From assembly GCA_900754965.1 (NCBI GenBank), contig CAAEEO010000051.1, forward strand, positions 59,613 to 123,612: a stretch of DNA of 64,000 bases. Reading direction: 5' to 3'. Both the position numbers and the translations under genes were made by a program. Under the pieces are notes generated by a model. That model did not search any database. It saw only the letters and a list, made by a program, of their open reading frames with translations, and was not told where the DNA came from. Numbering within the stretch: position 1 is the stretch's first letter; the number at the start of each line of letters is the position of its first letter. Origin of the DNA: an uncultured Oscillospiraceae bacterium. Its GTDB lineage: Bacteria > Bacillota > Clostridia > Oscillospirales > Oscillospiraceae. Positions 15,559 through 24,952 of this stretch are shown in pieces.

Positions 15559-17996
15559 TGGACTTCCAGGGCGATCTCTTCGTTCTGCACAGACAATTCC
15601 AGTCGGTCGCCCCGTCCCAATGTGCCGTTCAAAAGCAGAGTTGCCGCCGGGTCCTCTACCAGGCCGCGGATCACCCGGCGCAGCGGCCTTGCTCCATACG
15701 CCCGGTCGTATCCCCGCTCCGCCAGCAGTTCCACCGCCTGCGGAGAGCACTCCATTCCTATGCCCAGTTCCTCCAACCGCTGCCCGATCTGCCCCAACAG
15801 TTTTTCCGCCACGCAGATCACCTGGTCCTTTTCCAACTGACGGAAAACCACTGTTTCGTCAATGCGGTTCAAAAATTCCGGACGGAATGTGCGCCGCAAT
15901 TCTGCCAACACCGCTTTTTCAATGCGGGCATTTTCCTGCTCAGCGCTTTCCGATGTCTCCAAAAATCCCAATGGCGCCCGGTCTGTGATAGACTTTGCGC
16001 CAATATTGGAGGTCATGACGATGACGCAGTTGCGGAAATCTGCCGTGCGTCCCTTGGCATCGGTAAGCCTTCCGTCTTCCAACACCTGCAGCAGCAGGCT
16101 CCAGACATCCTCATCCGCCTTCTCGATCTCATCCAACAGCACCACAGAATAGGGCCGCCGCCGGACTTTTTCCGTCAGCTGTCCCCCTTCGTCATATCCT
16201 ACATAGCCGGGCGGCGATCCGATCAGTTTGGACACCGCCTGCTTTTCCATGTATTCCGACATATCCAATCGGATCATGGCTGTTTCGTCCCCGAACAGCA
16301 CCTGGGCAAGGGCGCGGCACAGCTCCGTTTTTCCCACACCAGTAGGCCCCAAAAACAGGAAAGACCCCACCGGCCGCCCCGGTTCTTTCAGCCCCACCCG
16401 GCTCCGACGCACCGCCCGGGCCACTGCGGATACCGCCGCATCCTGCCCCACGATCCGTTTCTTCAAAGCCTCTTCCATTGCCATCAGCCGGCGGCTCTCG
16501 TCGTCTGTCAAAGTGGCCAGGGGAATCCCCGTCCAGTCCGACACCACTGCCGCCACATCTTCCCGCGTCACCACACGGCGAAAAGCCTGCAGCTGGGATT
16601 CCCGTTCCCGCAGTTGCTGTTCCAACGCCTGTTTGGTCTTTTCCTCCCGATCCCGCACCCGGGCCGCCAGTTCAAAATTCTGTCCCCGGATGGCCAAATC
16701 CTTTTCTTCCGTCAGTGCCCGCAATTTTTCCCGCAGCTGTCCCAGTTCCTCCGGTTCGGCCAGGCCCTCCAATCGCACCCGGCTGGCAGCTTCGTCCATC
16801 AGATCCACGGCCTTGTCCGGTAAAAACCGCCCGTTAATATACCGCACGGAAAGTTCCACCGATGCCTCCAGCGCCTGGTCAGAAATCTTCAGGTGATGAT
16901 GCGTCTCATATTTTTCCCGCACACCTTTCAGAATTTCCAATGCCTGGGCCGGGGTGGGTTCTGCCACCTGTACCGGTTGGAATCGCCGCTCTAACGCCGC
17001 GTCTTTTTCGATATACTTCCGATACTCCTCAAGGGTAGTGGCTCCGACGATCTGCAATTCGCCCCGGCCCAGGGCAGGTTTGATGATGTTGGCCGCATCA
17101 ATGGCTCCCTCCGCACTGCCTGCTCCCACGATGGAGTGCAGCTCGTCCACAAACAGGATCACATCTCCCGCCCGGCTGACTTCCCGCAAAACCGCTTTCA
17201 CCCGATCCTCAAAATCGCCCCGATATTTGGTTCCTGCCACCATGGCCGTCAGATCCAGAGAGACAAGGCGCTTATTCCGCAATTCTTCCGGCACATTCCC
17301 GGAGGCAATTTGCCTGGCCAATCCCTCTGCCACCGCTGTTTTTCCTACCCCCGGCTCTCCGATCAGCGCCGGGTTATTTTTCGTCCGGCGGGACAGAATC
17401 TGCAGCACCCGCCGGATTTCCCCCTCTCTGCCGATCACCGGGTCGATGCGCCCGGCCCGGGCTGCCTCCGTCAGATCCTTTCCATATTGATCCAGGGTCC
17501 GGGTTTCTGCTTTCCGGGGCGCCGTTCGAGCGCCGGAACCATTTCGCGGCTTGTATTCCCGGCTGTCAAACACGCACAAAATATCCGTATAAAGTTTGTT
17601 CAGATCCCCGCCCAGAAATGTAATCGTCCGGGCGCCGGAGGAATCCGGCTCCCGCAGAATTCCCATCAGCAGGTGTTCTGTCCCCACATAACTGTGGCCC
17701 AATCGGCGGGCATCTTCCGCCGCCAGTCCAATCACCCGTCTGGCACGAGGCGAAAGTCCCTGAGCCGGTACATCCGGGTCCCCTTTTCCCGCGCCCCGTT
17801 CCACCAGCGCCGTGATCTTTTCCGGGCCAAACCCATGATCCCGCAGAATCTTGGCTCCCAGTCCCTCCCGTTCGGCGGCAATGCCGATCAGCAGGTGCTC
17901 CGTGCCCACATAGCTGTGCCCCAGTTCCGCTGCCGCCAGCCGCGCCCGCTCGATGGCCGACTGGGCTCTATCCGTAAATTGGTCAGAATTTTTCAT
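15528..17996 (-). CDS. clpC: ClpC-type AAA+ unfoldase
   Basis: ATP-driven unfoldase that feeds proteins to ClpP. The 822-residue protein has two Clp N-terminal repeats (both contain GHSYVGTEHLL), a first AAA module (GEPGVGKTAVAEGLA), a UVR-like coiled insert near NFELAARVRDREEK, and a second AAA module (GPTGVGKTELCRALA). The ATG at 17996 follows GGAGGG by seven bases; the open frame upstream is not preceded by a site. The usual ctsR-mcsA-mcsB partners are not next to it. It is divergent from a Crp/Fnr-type regulator. Confidence 0.93.
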   Translation of the reverse strand: MKNSDQFTDRAQSAIERARLAAAELGHSYVGTEHLLIGIAAEREGLGAKILRDHGFGPEKITALVERGAGKGDPDVPAQGLSPRARRVIGLAAEDARRLGHSYVGTEHLLMGILREPDSSGARTITFLGGDLNKLYTDILCVFDSREYKPRNGSGARTAPRKAETRTLDQYGKDLTEAARAGRIDPVIGREGEIRRVLQILSRRTKNNPALIGEPGVGKTAVAEGLARQIASGNVPEELRNKRLVSLDLTAMVAGTKYRGDFEDRVKAVLREVSRAGDVILFVDELHSIVGAGSAEGAIDAANIIKPALGRGELQIVGATTLEEYRKYIEKDAALERRFQPVQVAEPTPAQALEILKGVREKYETHHHLKISDQALEASVELSVRYINGRFLPDKAVDLMDEAASRVRLEGLAEPEELGQLREKLRALTEEKDLAIRGQNFELAARVRDREEKTKQALEQQLRERESQLQAFRRVVTREDVAAVVSDWTGIPLATLTDDESRRLMAMEEALKKRIVGQDAAVSAVARAVRRSRVGLKEPGRPVGSFLFLGPTGVGKTELCRALAQVLFGDETAMIRLDMSEYMEKQAVSKLIGSPPGYVGYDEGGQLTEKVRRRPYSVVLLDEIEKADEDVWSLLLQVLEDGRLTDAKGRTADFRNCVIVMTSNIGAKSITDRAPLGFLETSESAEQENARIEKAVLAELRRTFRPEFLNRIDETVVFRQLEKDQVICVAEKLLGQIGQRLEELGIGMECSPQAVELLAERGYDRAYGARPLRRVIRGLVEDPAATLLLNGTLGRGDRLELSVQNEEIALEVHHPETNCAEG

Positions 17997-18108
17997 TGCA
18001 TATCCCTCCAACCACGGATTATGGCACAATTCCACCGATAAAATGCACGAACTCTGGCAAATCGGGCCGTAAAATTCCACAGATGCATCGTCTGGGGATC
18101 TGCGCGAA

Positions 18109-18137
18109 TTGACAGAACGCACTCCCGGGGATATACT
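18109..18137 (+). promoter_or_regulatory. Promoter of the Crp/Fnr-type regulator
   Basis: TTGACA (18109-18114), a 17-base spacer and TATACT (18132-18137). Confidence 0.8.
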
Positions 18138-18166
18138 GGGCATACCGCAAAAGGAGGAACCCCCAC

Positions 18167-18826
18167 ATGGAATTCAACGAACTCTTCCCAGTTTGGGATC
18201 AGCTGACCGCACCCCAACAGAAACTGCTTTCCGACAGCGTGACCCCGCGCACCGTGAAAAAAGGCACCGTGCTCCACAACGGCGATGCGGACTGTGCCGG
18301 TCTGTTTCTGGTTCGTTCCGGGCAGCTGCGTGCCTATATTCTCTCCGAGGAGGGCCGAGAGGTCACGGTCTATCGGCTGTTTGAACGGGATATGTGCCTG
18401 TTTTCCGCCTCCTGCATCATGAACAGCATCCAATTCGAAATTACCATTTCCGCAGAAAAGGACACCGACCTGTGGGTCATCCCCTCGGAAATTTATCAGC
18501 AGCTGCGGGAGACTTCCGTGGCTGTGGCCAATTTCACCAGCGAACTGATGGCCACCCGATTTTCAGAGGTGATGTGGCTGATTGAGCAGATTATGTGGAA
18601 AAGTCTGGATAAGCGCGTAGCCGCTTTCCTCCTGGAGGAATCGGCCATTGAAGGCACGGCTCTGCTGAAAATCACCCACGAGACCATTGCCAATCATCTG
18701 GGCACACATCGGGAAGTGATCACGCGGATGCTCCGGTATTTCCAAAGCGAAGGCCTGGTCAAATTGAGCCGCGGCGCCATTGAAGTCACCGACCCGGTCG
18801 GACTTTCCAATCTGCAGGATTCCTAA
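18167..18826 (+). CDS. Crp/Fnr family transcriptional regulator
   Basis: Cytosolic DNA-binding regulator of 219 residues. It has an N-terminal cyclic-nucleotide-type beta-barrel (KKGTVLHNGDADCAGLFLVRSGQLRAY), a dimer helix, and a C-terminal winged helix with recognition segment ANHLGTHREVITRMLRYFQSEGLV. There is no four-cysteine FNR cluster at the N-terminus, so direct oxygen sensing by that mechanism is unlikely; the ligand is unknown. AAAAGGAGG lies 10 bases before the ATG. It is divergent from clpC, which could be a target. Confidence 0.9.
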   Translation: MEFNELFPVWDQLTAPQQKLLSDSVTPRTVKKGTVLHNGDADCAGLFLVRSGQLRAYILSEEGREVTVYRLFERDMCLFSASCIMNSIQFEITISAEKDTDLWVIPSEIYQQLRETSVAVANFTSELMATRFSEVMWLIEQIMWKSLDKRVAAFLLEESAIEGTALLKITHETIANHLGTHREVITRMLRYFQSEGLVKLSRGAIEVTDPVGLSNLQDS

Positions 18827-18837
18827 CGCAATCATAA

Positions 18838-18877
18838 AAACAGCACGCAGTGCCAAGTGGCAGTGCGTGCTGTTTTT
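18838..18877 (+). terminator. Terminator of the Crp/Fnr-type gene
   Basis: Long stem AACAGCACGCA / TGCGTGCTGTT with an inner GCC/GGC extension, then TTTTTT. It can also serve the convergent gene to the right. Confidence 0.85.
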
Positions 18878-18881
18878 TCGT

Positions 18882-19844
18882 TCATTCATCAATGGCGCAG
18901 TCCGTCAGTTCTCTTTGGCAGTCCAACTGTTCCAGGATGGTTTCCAGATTCTCGTCGGAATACTCGATTTCCGAGGAATACAGCCGGGCCAGTTCCACCA
19001 CATCCTCCAGTGTTTTCGCACCGGTCACATCACTCAGCGCCTGTAAAAAGCGTGTGCTGAGCACCGCAAAGGCCGTACGGGCCTCCAATCGGTCATCCAC
19101 CATTGCCCCTGGCAAATGCCGGTACAGGAAGTATTCCGCCGCCCGGGCGAACCAGATCTCCGGGAGAGAACCAGCCCCCGGTTCCACATTTCCTGCCCCC
19201 TGGGACAGCCGTTCCAGGAATTCTCCCCAAGCCGGGTCCAGGCGCTCCAGCGGCAAAAAACGCGCCGCCCATACGCCCATCTCTTTTCCGGGATCTGCTG
19301 CCCCGCTCCACTCTAACAACGCATCCAACCGCTGCTGCAGCGGCAGTGCATCATTTCCCACCAGAGACAGCGCCTCATCCCGAAAAGCGCGCAGTTCCAG
19401 TTCCCAGAAATCTTCTTCCTCCGGTTCCTCCTCTTCCCCCACGGGAATCAGCGTCATGGGATAAGGCTGGGATAAAATCAGCCGGCCTGCCGCCTCACAG
19501 CACAGACCCAATCCGATCTCCGTCCGATCCGCCCAATCATTTCGGAACCGGGGATGGTCTGCACAGATCTGGCACAGCGCCCCTTCTCCCCATTCCGTAA
19601 TCAGGTCGCACAAATTCCGCTCATTGAGAAACGGGCATCGTTCCTCTGCCGTCAGGCAGAAATGGGGCGCAGGTTCTTCCACGATGGAATCCCGCAGCCG
19701 CTGCCCCAAGAGGCCTTCTGCCTGCCGATACCCCTCCAGGCTCTGCTCGTCAATATCAATCTCCCACCCCACACAGCAATTATGCCGGCAGGCATCGGCA
19801 ATGCAGGAAAACTGCGGATAATAGGACGGCGCCAGAATTTTCAT
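18882..19844 (-). CDS. FliB-family (flagellin lysine-N-methylase-like) protein
   Basis: A 320-residue protein of the FliB family, named for N-methylation of flagellin lysines. The N-terminal cysteine pattern CIADACRHNCCVGWEIDID is present, followed by the cluster CPFLNERNLCDL...ALCQICADHPRF and LCCEAAGRL; these are likely metal or Fe-S ligands. The ATG at 19844 follows GAGGTGGAG. No flagellar gene occurs in the window, so the target may be another protein; the true activity is uncertain. Confidence 0.75.
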   Translation of the reverse strand: MKILAPSYYPQFSCIADACRHNCCVGWEIDIDEQSLEGYRQAEGLLGQRLRDSIVEEPAPHFCLTAEERCPFLNERNLCDLITEWGEGALCQICADHPRFRNDWADRTEIGLGLCCEAAGRLILSQPYPMTLIPVGEEEEPEEEDFWELELRAFRDEALSLVGNDALPLQQRLDALLEWSGAADPGKEMGVWAARFLPLERLDPAWGEFLERLSQGAGNVEPGAGSLPEIWFARAAEYFLYRHLPGAMVDDRLEARTAFAVLSTRFLQALSDVTGAKTLEDVVELARLYSSEIEYSDENLETILEQLDCQRELTDCAIDE

Positions 19845-19912
19845 GTACTCCACCTCAGAAACATTTTGTCCATTATACGGCAGCCGCCCCCATTTGACAA
19901 TGGCTCATTCTT

Positions 19913-21274
19913 TCACGCCCACTCCAAACGTCCCGTTTCGGCAGGCTGCGCCTCCCCCCATCGAGGTTCCCCGATCACCCTGGAAAGCCGGGAAATACTG
20001 AGCAGAAAGTTAAACACTTCGTCCACATACAGCATCAGCAAAAATGCCGACACACCAAACCGGGGCAGCAGCGTATATGCCAGCACCACACTAACCGCCG
20101 ATTCCAGAATGTTCACGCCCATGCTCCAGACCTGCTCCCCCAATCCTTTCAGACAGCCGTCCACAACGATATCCGCAAACATCACCGGCATCAGCGGCAC
20201 CAGGATGCGAATATACCGAGCCACATCGTCCATCTGATACAATCTTTGGGAAATTTCTTCCGCCAACAAAAACAGGACCACCGCCGCCCCGCCGCCATAC
20301 AGCACCGTCATACGCAAAAGCGCAGTACAGGTACGGCGGATCTCCTTGTTTTTTCCTTTCACCTGCAGTTCCGTCAAATCCGGCACCAACAGTTCTGCCA
20401 CCACCTGCAAAATACACGCCGGAAAACAGATCACCGTCAGCGCCATACCGTGAACCGCCCCGTACACCGACAGCGCCTGCGCCGCCGTCAGCCCGGACAG
20501 GCGCAGCTGCACCGGAACCAGCATATGCTGCAGTGTTGACAGTCCGCTGCGGGCATAGGCGGAAATCGCCAGGGGGAAGGAGATCCCGATCAGCCGGGGC
20601 ATCAATTTCTGCGGCGCCGGGCCAGAGCGAGGATGGGTCCGCAGTTCCTGCAAAAATACGCCCAACAGCATCAGCCAGGAAAGAGCATCCGACACCGCCC
20701 CGGCCAATGTGACGCAGGCACAGCTGCGTTCCACATCCCCTTTCGGTGACAGCAGGAGAAACAGCACCGTCAGTCCCACACAGATCAGCTGCTCTGCCAG
20801 ATGAATCAGCGCCGGTTTCGTCACCCGCCCGCAGGCCGTGAAATATCCGGACAGCACCGACGACTGGGCAATCAGCGGCAGCTCAAATGCCATAATTTTC
20901 AGTGACAGCACCGTGCGGGCATCGCCGATCCAGAGAAACCCGATCCGCTCTGCATGGCGAAACAGGCCCCACATCGCCGCGCAGCCGAACACCATTGCGT
21001 ATCCGGCACAGCGCCCTACGGCTGCCACCGCGCCCCGGCTGCTGCCCCGCCCCAACTCCTCAGAAACCAGGCGGGTGGTTCCGAACCGCACACCGCTGAT
21101 GGCAAAGGTCATGGCAAAGCCGCCCACCGACATCACCAGCTGAAACAGTCCGATGCCCGCCGAGCCGATCCGCCCCGCCAGCCAGGCCTGAAACGCCAGA
21201 CCTACACAGCGCATGGCCAGATCCGCCCCGGTGAGCACCGCCGTATTATAAACAAAAGTTCTTCTGCTTTTCAT
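19913..21274 (-). CDS. SpoVB/MurJ-like lipid flippase (MOP superfamily)
   Basis: Integral membrane protein of 453 residues with about 12-14 hydrophobic segments, starting MKSRRTFVYNTAVLTGADLAMR. The pattern fits the polysaccharide-biosynthesis/MATE-like superfamily and is closest in feel to SpoVB, which is needed for spore cortex synthesis in Bacillus. Conserved Gly/Arg-rich loops (VRFGTTRLVSEELGRG) support this. It stands alone on the minus strand. Confidence 0.8.
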   Translation of the reverse strand: MKSRRTFVYNTAVLTGADLAMRCVGLAFQAWLAGRIGSAGIGLFQLVMSVGGFAMTFAISGVRFGTTRLVSEELGRGSSRGAVAAVGRCAGYAMVFGCAAMWGLFRHAERIGFLWIGDARTVLSLKIMAFELPLIAQSSVLSGYFTACGRVTKPALIHLAEQLICVGLTVLFLLLSPKGDVERSCACVTLAGAVSDALSWLMLLGVFLQELRTHPRSGPAPQKLMPRLIGISFPLAISAYARSGLSTLQHMLVPVQLRLSGLTAAQALSVYGAVHGMALTVICFPACILQVVAELLVPDLTELQVKGKNKEIRRTCTALLRMTVLYGGGAAVVLFLLAEEISQRLYQMDDVARYIRILVPLMPVMFADIVVDGCLKGLGEQVWSMGVNILESAVSVVLAYTLLPRFGVSAFLLMLYVDEVFNFLLSISRLSRVIGEPRWGEAQPAETGRLEWA

Positions 21275-21334
21275 ATCGTCCCTCCCTGCTCCTTCATGTA
21301 TATGAGCCGGAGGGCGTAAAACTGCCCCGGGGAC

Positions 21335-21363
21335 TTGAAAAAACTTCCAAAATCAAGTATGCT
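21335..21363 (+). promoter_or_regulatory. cysE promoter
   Basis: TTGAAA (21335-21340), a 17-base spacer and TATGCT (21358-21363). There is no room for a T-box leader before the ATG at 21402. Confidence 0.6.
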
Positions 21364-21401
21364 ATATAATCATCATCTCTTGAAAAGAGGACTATGCTAT
21401 T

Positions 21402-22214
21402 ATGACTGAACTGGACCTGAACACCCTTGCAAAGCAGCTGCTGTCCGGCCCTCAGGGGGAGCGGAACCATTTCCTGCCCCCGGATCTGCGGACCGTGAAA
21501 CAGATCATCCACGACCTGCGCACACTGATGCTGCCGGAATACTTCATGAGCGGTGAGGAGGACACCGAGGCCTATACCGCCCTGCTGTTCACCACCTACC
21601 ACAATCTAAAGACACAGATCCGGGCCGCTTACCAGTTTTCCGGGCAGTCTGGAGATCTGGCCGGCGAGATGTGCGACCGGCTGTTCCTGAAGCTGCCGGA
21701 ACTGCAGCGCCTGCTCCGTCTGGACCTGATTGCTGGATTTGACGGGGACCCCGCCGCCAAAAGCTACGGTGAAGTGGCCCTGACTTACCCCGGTTTCTTC
21801 GCCATCTCCACCTTCCGGGTGGCCCACGAGCTGTATGCCATGGGCGTGCCCTACCTGCCCCGCATGATGACGGAATACGCCCACAACAAGACCGGCATCG
21901 ACATCAATCCCGGTGCCACCATCGGCGAGAGTTTCTTCATCGACCACGGCACCGGCATCGTCATCGGCGAAACCACGGAGATCGGCAACAATGTGAAAGT
22001 GTACCAGGGCGTCACGCTGGGCGCACTGTCCACTCGCGGCGGCCAGCGTCTATCCGGCAAAAAGCGGCACCCCACTGTGGAAGACAATGTCACCATTTAC
22101 GCCGGCGCCACCATTCTGGGCGGCGAAACAGTGCTGGGCAAAAATTCCACCATCGGCGGCTGCACTTTCATCACCGAATCCGTACCTGCCGACACCATTT
22201 ATCGCGTCAAATAA
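21402..22214 (+). CDS. cysE: Serine O-acetyltransferase
   Basis: Acetylates serine with acetyl-CoA, the entry step of cysteine synthesis. The 270-residue protein has a helical N-terminal domain and a C-terminal left-handed beta-helix: TGIDINPGATIGESFFIDHGTGIVIGETTEIGNNV, then the GALSTRGGQ loop and hexapeptide repeats to the end. The catalytic His lies in FFIDHGTG. The usual cysK neighbour is absent. Confidence 0.93.
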   Translation: MTELDLNTLAKQLLSGPQGERNHFLPPDLRTVKQIIHDLRTLMLPEYFMSGEEDTEAYTALLFTTYHNLKTQIRAAYQFSGQSGDLAGEMCDRLFLKLPELQRLLRLDLIAGFDGDPAAKSYGEVALTYPGFFAISTFRVAHELYAMGVPYLPRMMTEYAHNKTGIDINPGATIGESFFIDHGTGIVIGETTEIGNNVKVYQGVTLGALSTRGGQRLSGKKRHPTVEDNVTIYAGATILGGETVLGKNSTIGGCTFITESVPADTIYRVK

Positions 22215-22232
22215 GTCCCTAAATTTAATGAT

Positions 22233-22268
22233 AAACACCTCTGCAGCCCCGTGGCTGCAGGGGTGTTT
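22233..22268 (+). terminator. cysE terminator
   Basis: Stem AAACACCTCTGCAGCC / GGCTGCAGGGGTGTTT around CCGT (one G-T pair). Confidence 0.75.
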
Positions 22269-22315
22269 CCATATGGAAACCTCCGTTTTCCCGGAACGGC
22301 AAAAATTCACTTTTC

Positions 22316-22344
22316 TTGAAACCGACGCCATTTTTTGATATACT
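22316..22344 (+). promoter_or_regulatory. Promoter of a leader ORF and small membrane protein
   Basis: TTGAAA (22316-22321), a 17-base spacer and TATACT (22339-22344). Confidence 0.7.
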
Positions 22345-22374
22345 ATTCACACAAGAACCCAGGGGGTGTTTCCG

Positions 22375-22428
22375 ATGAACTATGTAAGGGATCTCTTCGC
22401 AGATACAGTATTTTGTATCATTCCATGA
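22375..22428 (+). CDS. Possible 17-residue leader peptide
   Basis: A short frame MNYVRDLFADTVFCIIP, ending at TGA, begins about 30 bases after the predicted transcription start and has AGGGGG eight bases before its ATG. A six-pair hairpin GATACA/TGTATC lies inside it. The downstream gene begins 23 bases after its stop. It may regulate that gene by coupling or attenuation, or be fortuitous. Confidence 0.35.
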   Translation: MNYVRDLFADTVFCIIP

Positions 22429-22451
22429 GCCTGGTAAAGGAGGTTTGTCAT

Positions 22452-22850
22452 ATGAAAAATACCCCCATGAAAAAATATATGTTACAAGGGCTGGCTATGA
22501 TTATACTGATTGCAGGCTTGTTTGTTGAAATGAATCTCGCTTTCCCCGGTATATTCATTTCCACTGTATGGAATCTTTTTCCAGCAGCTGCCGTATTTAA
22601 CCTCCTCGTTAGGTATCTGCTAGTAGGTGGTCTGACAATAATTGGGGTTCGATTTATCCCGATTTTGATAACGGCTTTCCTGCCCTTTCTTGCAGTTATC
22701 GTCTACAAATTTTTGTCCGCCCCACCGGCCCTTGATAAACAGCTTTTTCTGTTTGCGGCTGTGTACGGATTGGTCATGCCGCTGCTCACGCTCCTGTTCG
22801 CGCTGCTGTTCTCCTTCCTGCGGAATCGGATTCGCAGCAAATCCGATTGA
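22452..22850 (+). CDS. Small membrane protein of unknown function
   Basis: A 132-residue protein with four hydrophobic segments (about residues 10-28, 35-58, 66-92, 100-125) and a short basic C-terminus. A strong AAAGGAGG lies eight bases before the ATG. I recognise no family. It is transcribed from its own promoter and ends at a bidirectional terminator. Confidence 0.7.
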   Translation: MKNTPMKKYMLQGLAMIILIAGLFVEMNLAFPGIFISTVWNLFPAAAVFNLLVRYLLVGGLTIIGVRFIPILITAFLPFLAVIVYKFLSAPPALDKQLFLFAAVYGLVMPLLTLLFALLFSFLRNRIRSKSD

Positions 22851-22864
22851 CCTTTGAAACCACA

Positions 22865-22902
22865 AACGCCCCGTCTCCGGCGATGCCGAAGACGGGGCGT
22901 TG
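22865..22902. terminator. Bidirectional terminator
   Basis: Stem AACGCCCCGTCT / AGACGGGGCGTT with an inner CGGC/GCCG, between convergent genes. Confidence 0.8.
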
Positions 22903-22926
22903 TTCATGCTGTTTCCAACAGTCTTT

Positions 22927-24618
22927 TTACAGATCCATGCCGCACTGGGTAGCGGTTTGAATCAGCTGACGGTCGTTCATCACGGCGTCATAGAACCGGA
23001 ATCCTCCGGTGAAGTTATAAGCGTCATACCCTCTGCCGGCCAGGATGCGGCAGGCAATGTAGCTGCGCAGACCGCTCTGACAGATCACATATACCGGTTT
23101 CCCGGCAGGAATCTCCTCCAGTCTGTCCCGCAGTTCATCCACCGGGATGTTGCGGAATCCTGGGATATGCCCCCGGCTGTATTCTCCCGGTGTCCGGGCG
23201 TCTACCAAAGTCACGCCCTCGTCTGCCAGCAGCGCCGGTACATCGTCCAGATGAAATTGTTTCAGCGTGCCGTTGGAGAGGTTCTCACACATGAACCCGG
23301 CCATATTCACCGGGTCTTTTGCAGAGCTGTAAGGCGGTGCATAGGCCAGATCCAGGTCTTTCAGCTGGATAGCCGTCATGCCTGCCCGAATGGCTGTTGC
23401 CAGCACATCGATGCGCTTATCCACGCCCTCATATCCCACAATCTGCGCCCCCAGAAGGCGATAGCTGTCCTTTTCAAAGACCACCTTCATGGTCATCACC
23501 TTGCCGCCCGGGTAATAGCCCGCGTGGCTCATGGGAGACAGGATCACCGAATCCACATCCAGACCCGCTTTTCTCGCATTGGTTTCGTTGACGCCGGTGG
23601 CGGCCGCCGTCATATCAAACAGCTTGAGCACGCTGCTGCCCTGACTGCCTTGATACCGGCTGTCCCGACCGCAGATATTGTCCGCCGCAATGCGCCCCTG
23701 CTTGTTGGCAGGTCCCGCCAGGGAGATCAGCGCATCCATGCCGGTGACGAAATTCTTCACCTGCACCGCGTCGCCCACTGCGTAAATATCCGGCACGGAA
23801 GTCTCCATCCGGTCATTTACCACGATGCTGTTCTTCATGCCCAGCGTCAGTCCTGCCGCCTCTGCCAGAGGCGTATCCGGCGCCACGCCGATGGCCAGCA
23901 CCACCATATCCGCATGGAGCGGGGCGCAGTCTTTCAGCAGCACATCCACGCCGCCGTCTTTTTCCGCAAAGCCTTCCACCGTGTGACCCAACGCCAGTTT
24001 GACGCCATGGGCACGCATTTGGCTGTGGATAAAGGCGGCCATATCCGGATCAAAGGGGTTCATCAGCTGCTTGGGCCGCTGTACGATGGTCACTTCCATC
24101 CCCAGTTCCCGGAGGTTCTCCGCCAATTCCAGGCTGATGAATCCGCCGCCGGCCAGAACTGCCGATCTGGGATGATGCGCCTGGATATATTCCTTGATGC
24201 GGAGCGTATCTTCCACAGTACGCAGGGTGAACAGTTTCTCCAAATCTCCGCCGGGCAGCCGGGGCTGCGCCGGTTTCGCACCAGGGGAAAGGAGCAGTTT
24301 ATCGTAGGTTTCCTCAAAGACCCGGTCGCTTTCCAAGTCTTTCACAGTGACGCATTTCCGTTCGGGATGAATGGCCAGCACTTCGTGCCGCACCCGGGCA
24401 TCCACCCGGAACCGGGTTCCGAAACTCTGGGGCGTTTGTAAGGTCAGCTCCCGCTGATCCGTAATGGTATCGCCGATATAGTACGGCAAGCCGCAGTTGG
24501 CATAGGAGATATATCCGGACCGCTCAAACATCACGATCTCCGCTTGCTCATCCAGTCTGCGGATTCGCGCCGCAGCGGTGGCTCCACCGGCCACGCCGCC
24601 TACGATCACAACTTTCAT
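22927..24618 (-). CDS. CoA-disulfide reductase-like flavoenzyme with C-terminal rhodanese
   Basis: A 563-residue FAD/NAD(P)H oxidoreductase of the single-cysteine disulfide reductase group. The FAD loop VVIVGGVAGGATAAARIRR is at residues 3-21, the redox Cys is C42 (SYANCGLPYYIG), and a second dinucleotide loop is AVLAGGGFISLELAENL. A rhodanese domain follows with active-site C513 (VYVICQSGLRS). This architecture is known for enzymes reducing CoA disulfide, CoA persulfide or polysulfide. It starts one base after the stop of a separate rhodanese gene and is the last gene of a sulfur/redox operon. Confidence 0.9.
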   Translation of the reverse strand: MKVVIVGGVAGGATAAARIRRLDEQAEIVMFERSGYISYANCGLPYYIGDTITDQRELTLQTPQSFGTRFRVDARVRHEVLAIHPERKCVTVKDLESDRVFEETYDKLLLSPGAKPAQPRLPGGDLEKLFTLRTVEDTLRIKEYIQAHHPRSAVLAGGGFISLELAENLRELGMEVTIVQRPKQLMNPFDPDMAAFIHSQMRAHGVKLALGHTVEGFAEKDGGVDVLLKDCAPLHADMVVLAIGVAPDTPLAEAAGLTLGMKNSIVVNDRMETSVPDIYAVGDAVQVKNFVTGMDALISLAGPANKQGRIAADNICGRDSRYQGSQGSSVLKLFDMTAAATGVNETNARKAGLDVDSVILSPMSHAGYYPGGKVMTMKVVFEKDSYRLLGAQIVGYEGVDKRIDVLATAIRAGMTAIQLKDLDLAYAPPYSSAKDPVNMAGFMCENLSNGTLKQFHLDDVPALLADEGVTLVDARTPGEYSRGHIPGFRNIPVDELRDRLEEIPAGKPVYVICQSGLRSYIACRILAGRGYDAYNFTGGFRFYDAVMNDRQLIQTATQCGMDL

Positions 24619-24619
24619 G

Positions 24620-24940
24620 TTACCGTTCCACCCTTCCTGTATAAGCGGCAATGCCGCCCAGATCTTTTACATTCGTATAGCCCATCCGTTTCAGCTGTCC
24701 GGCAGCCTGGCGGCTCCTCGCTCCGCTGTAACAGTAGACAAACACCGGCGCCGCCGGGTTTTCCGCCAGACGCCCCATACCATGCATTTCCTGCACCGGC
24801 ACATTTCGGCTGCCGGGGATGTGCCCTTCCCGGTATTCTTCACGGGTCCGCACATCCAGCAGCACAGCGCCGGGGGTGGCGGCATATTCCCGCACGCCCT
24901 GATCGATATTCACCGATCTGAACAGATCCATAAAGCCCAT
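24620..24940 (-). CDS. Single-domain rhodanese
   Basis: Cytosolic sulfurtransferase domain of 106 residues, with no signal peptide. It has the DVRTREEYREGHIPGSRNVP signature and catalytic C70 in the loop CYSGARS. It can carry persulfide sulfur between partners. AAGGAGG lies eight bases before the ATG. It sits between trxA and the CoA-disulfide-reductase-like gene and is almost certainly co-transcribed with them. Confidence 0.9.
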   Translation of the reverse strand: MGFMDLFRSVNIDQGVREYAATPGAVLLDVRTREEYREGHIPGSRNVPVQEMHGMGRLAENPAAPVFVYCYSGARSRQAAGQLKRMGYTNVKDLGGIAAYTGRVER

Positions 24941-24952
24941 TCCCGTACCTCC

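Noticed and set aside
21275..21401. T-box leader before cysE
   Set aside because: The leader is about 30-40 bases and lacks the T-box sequence.
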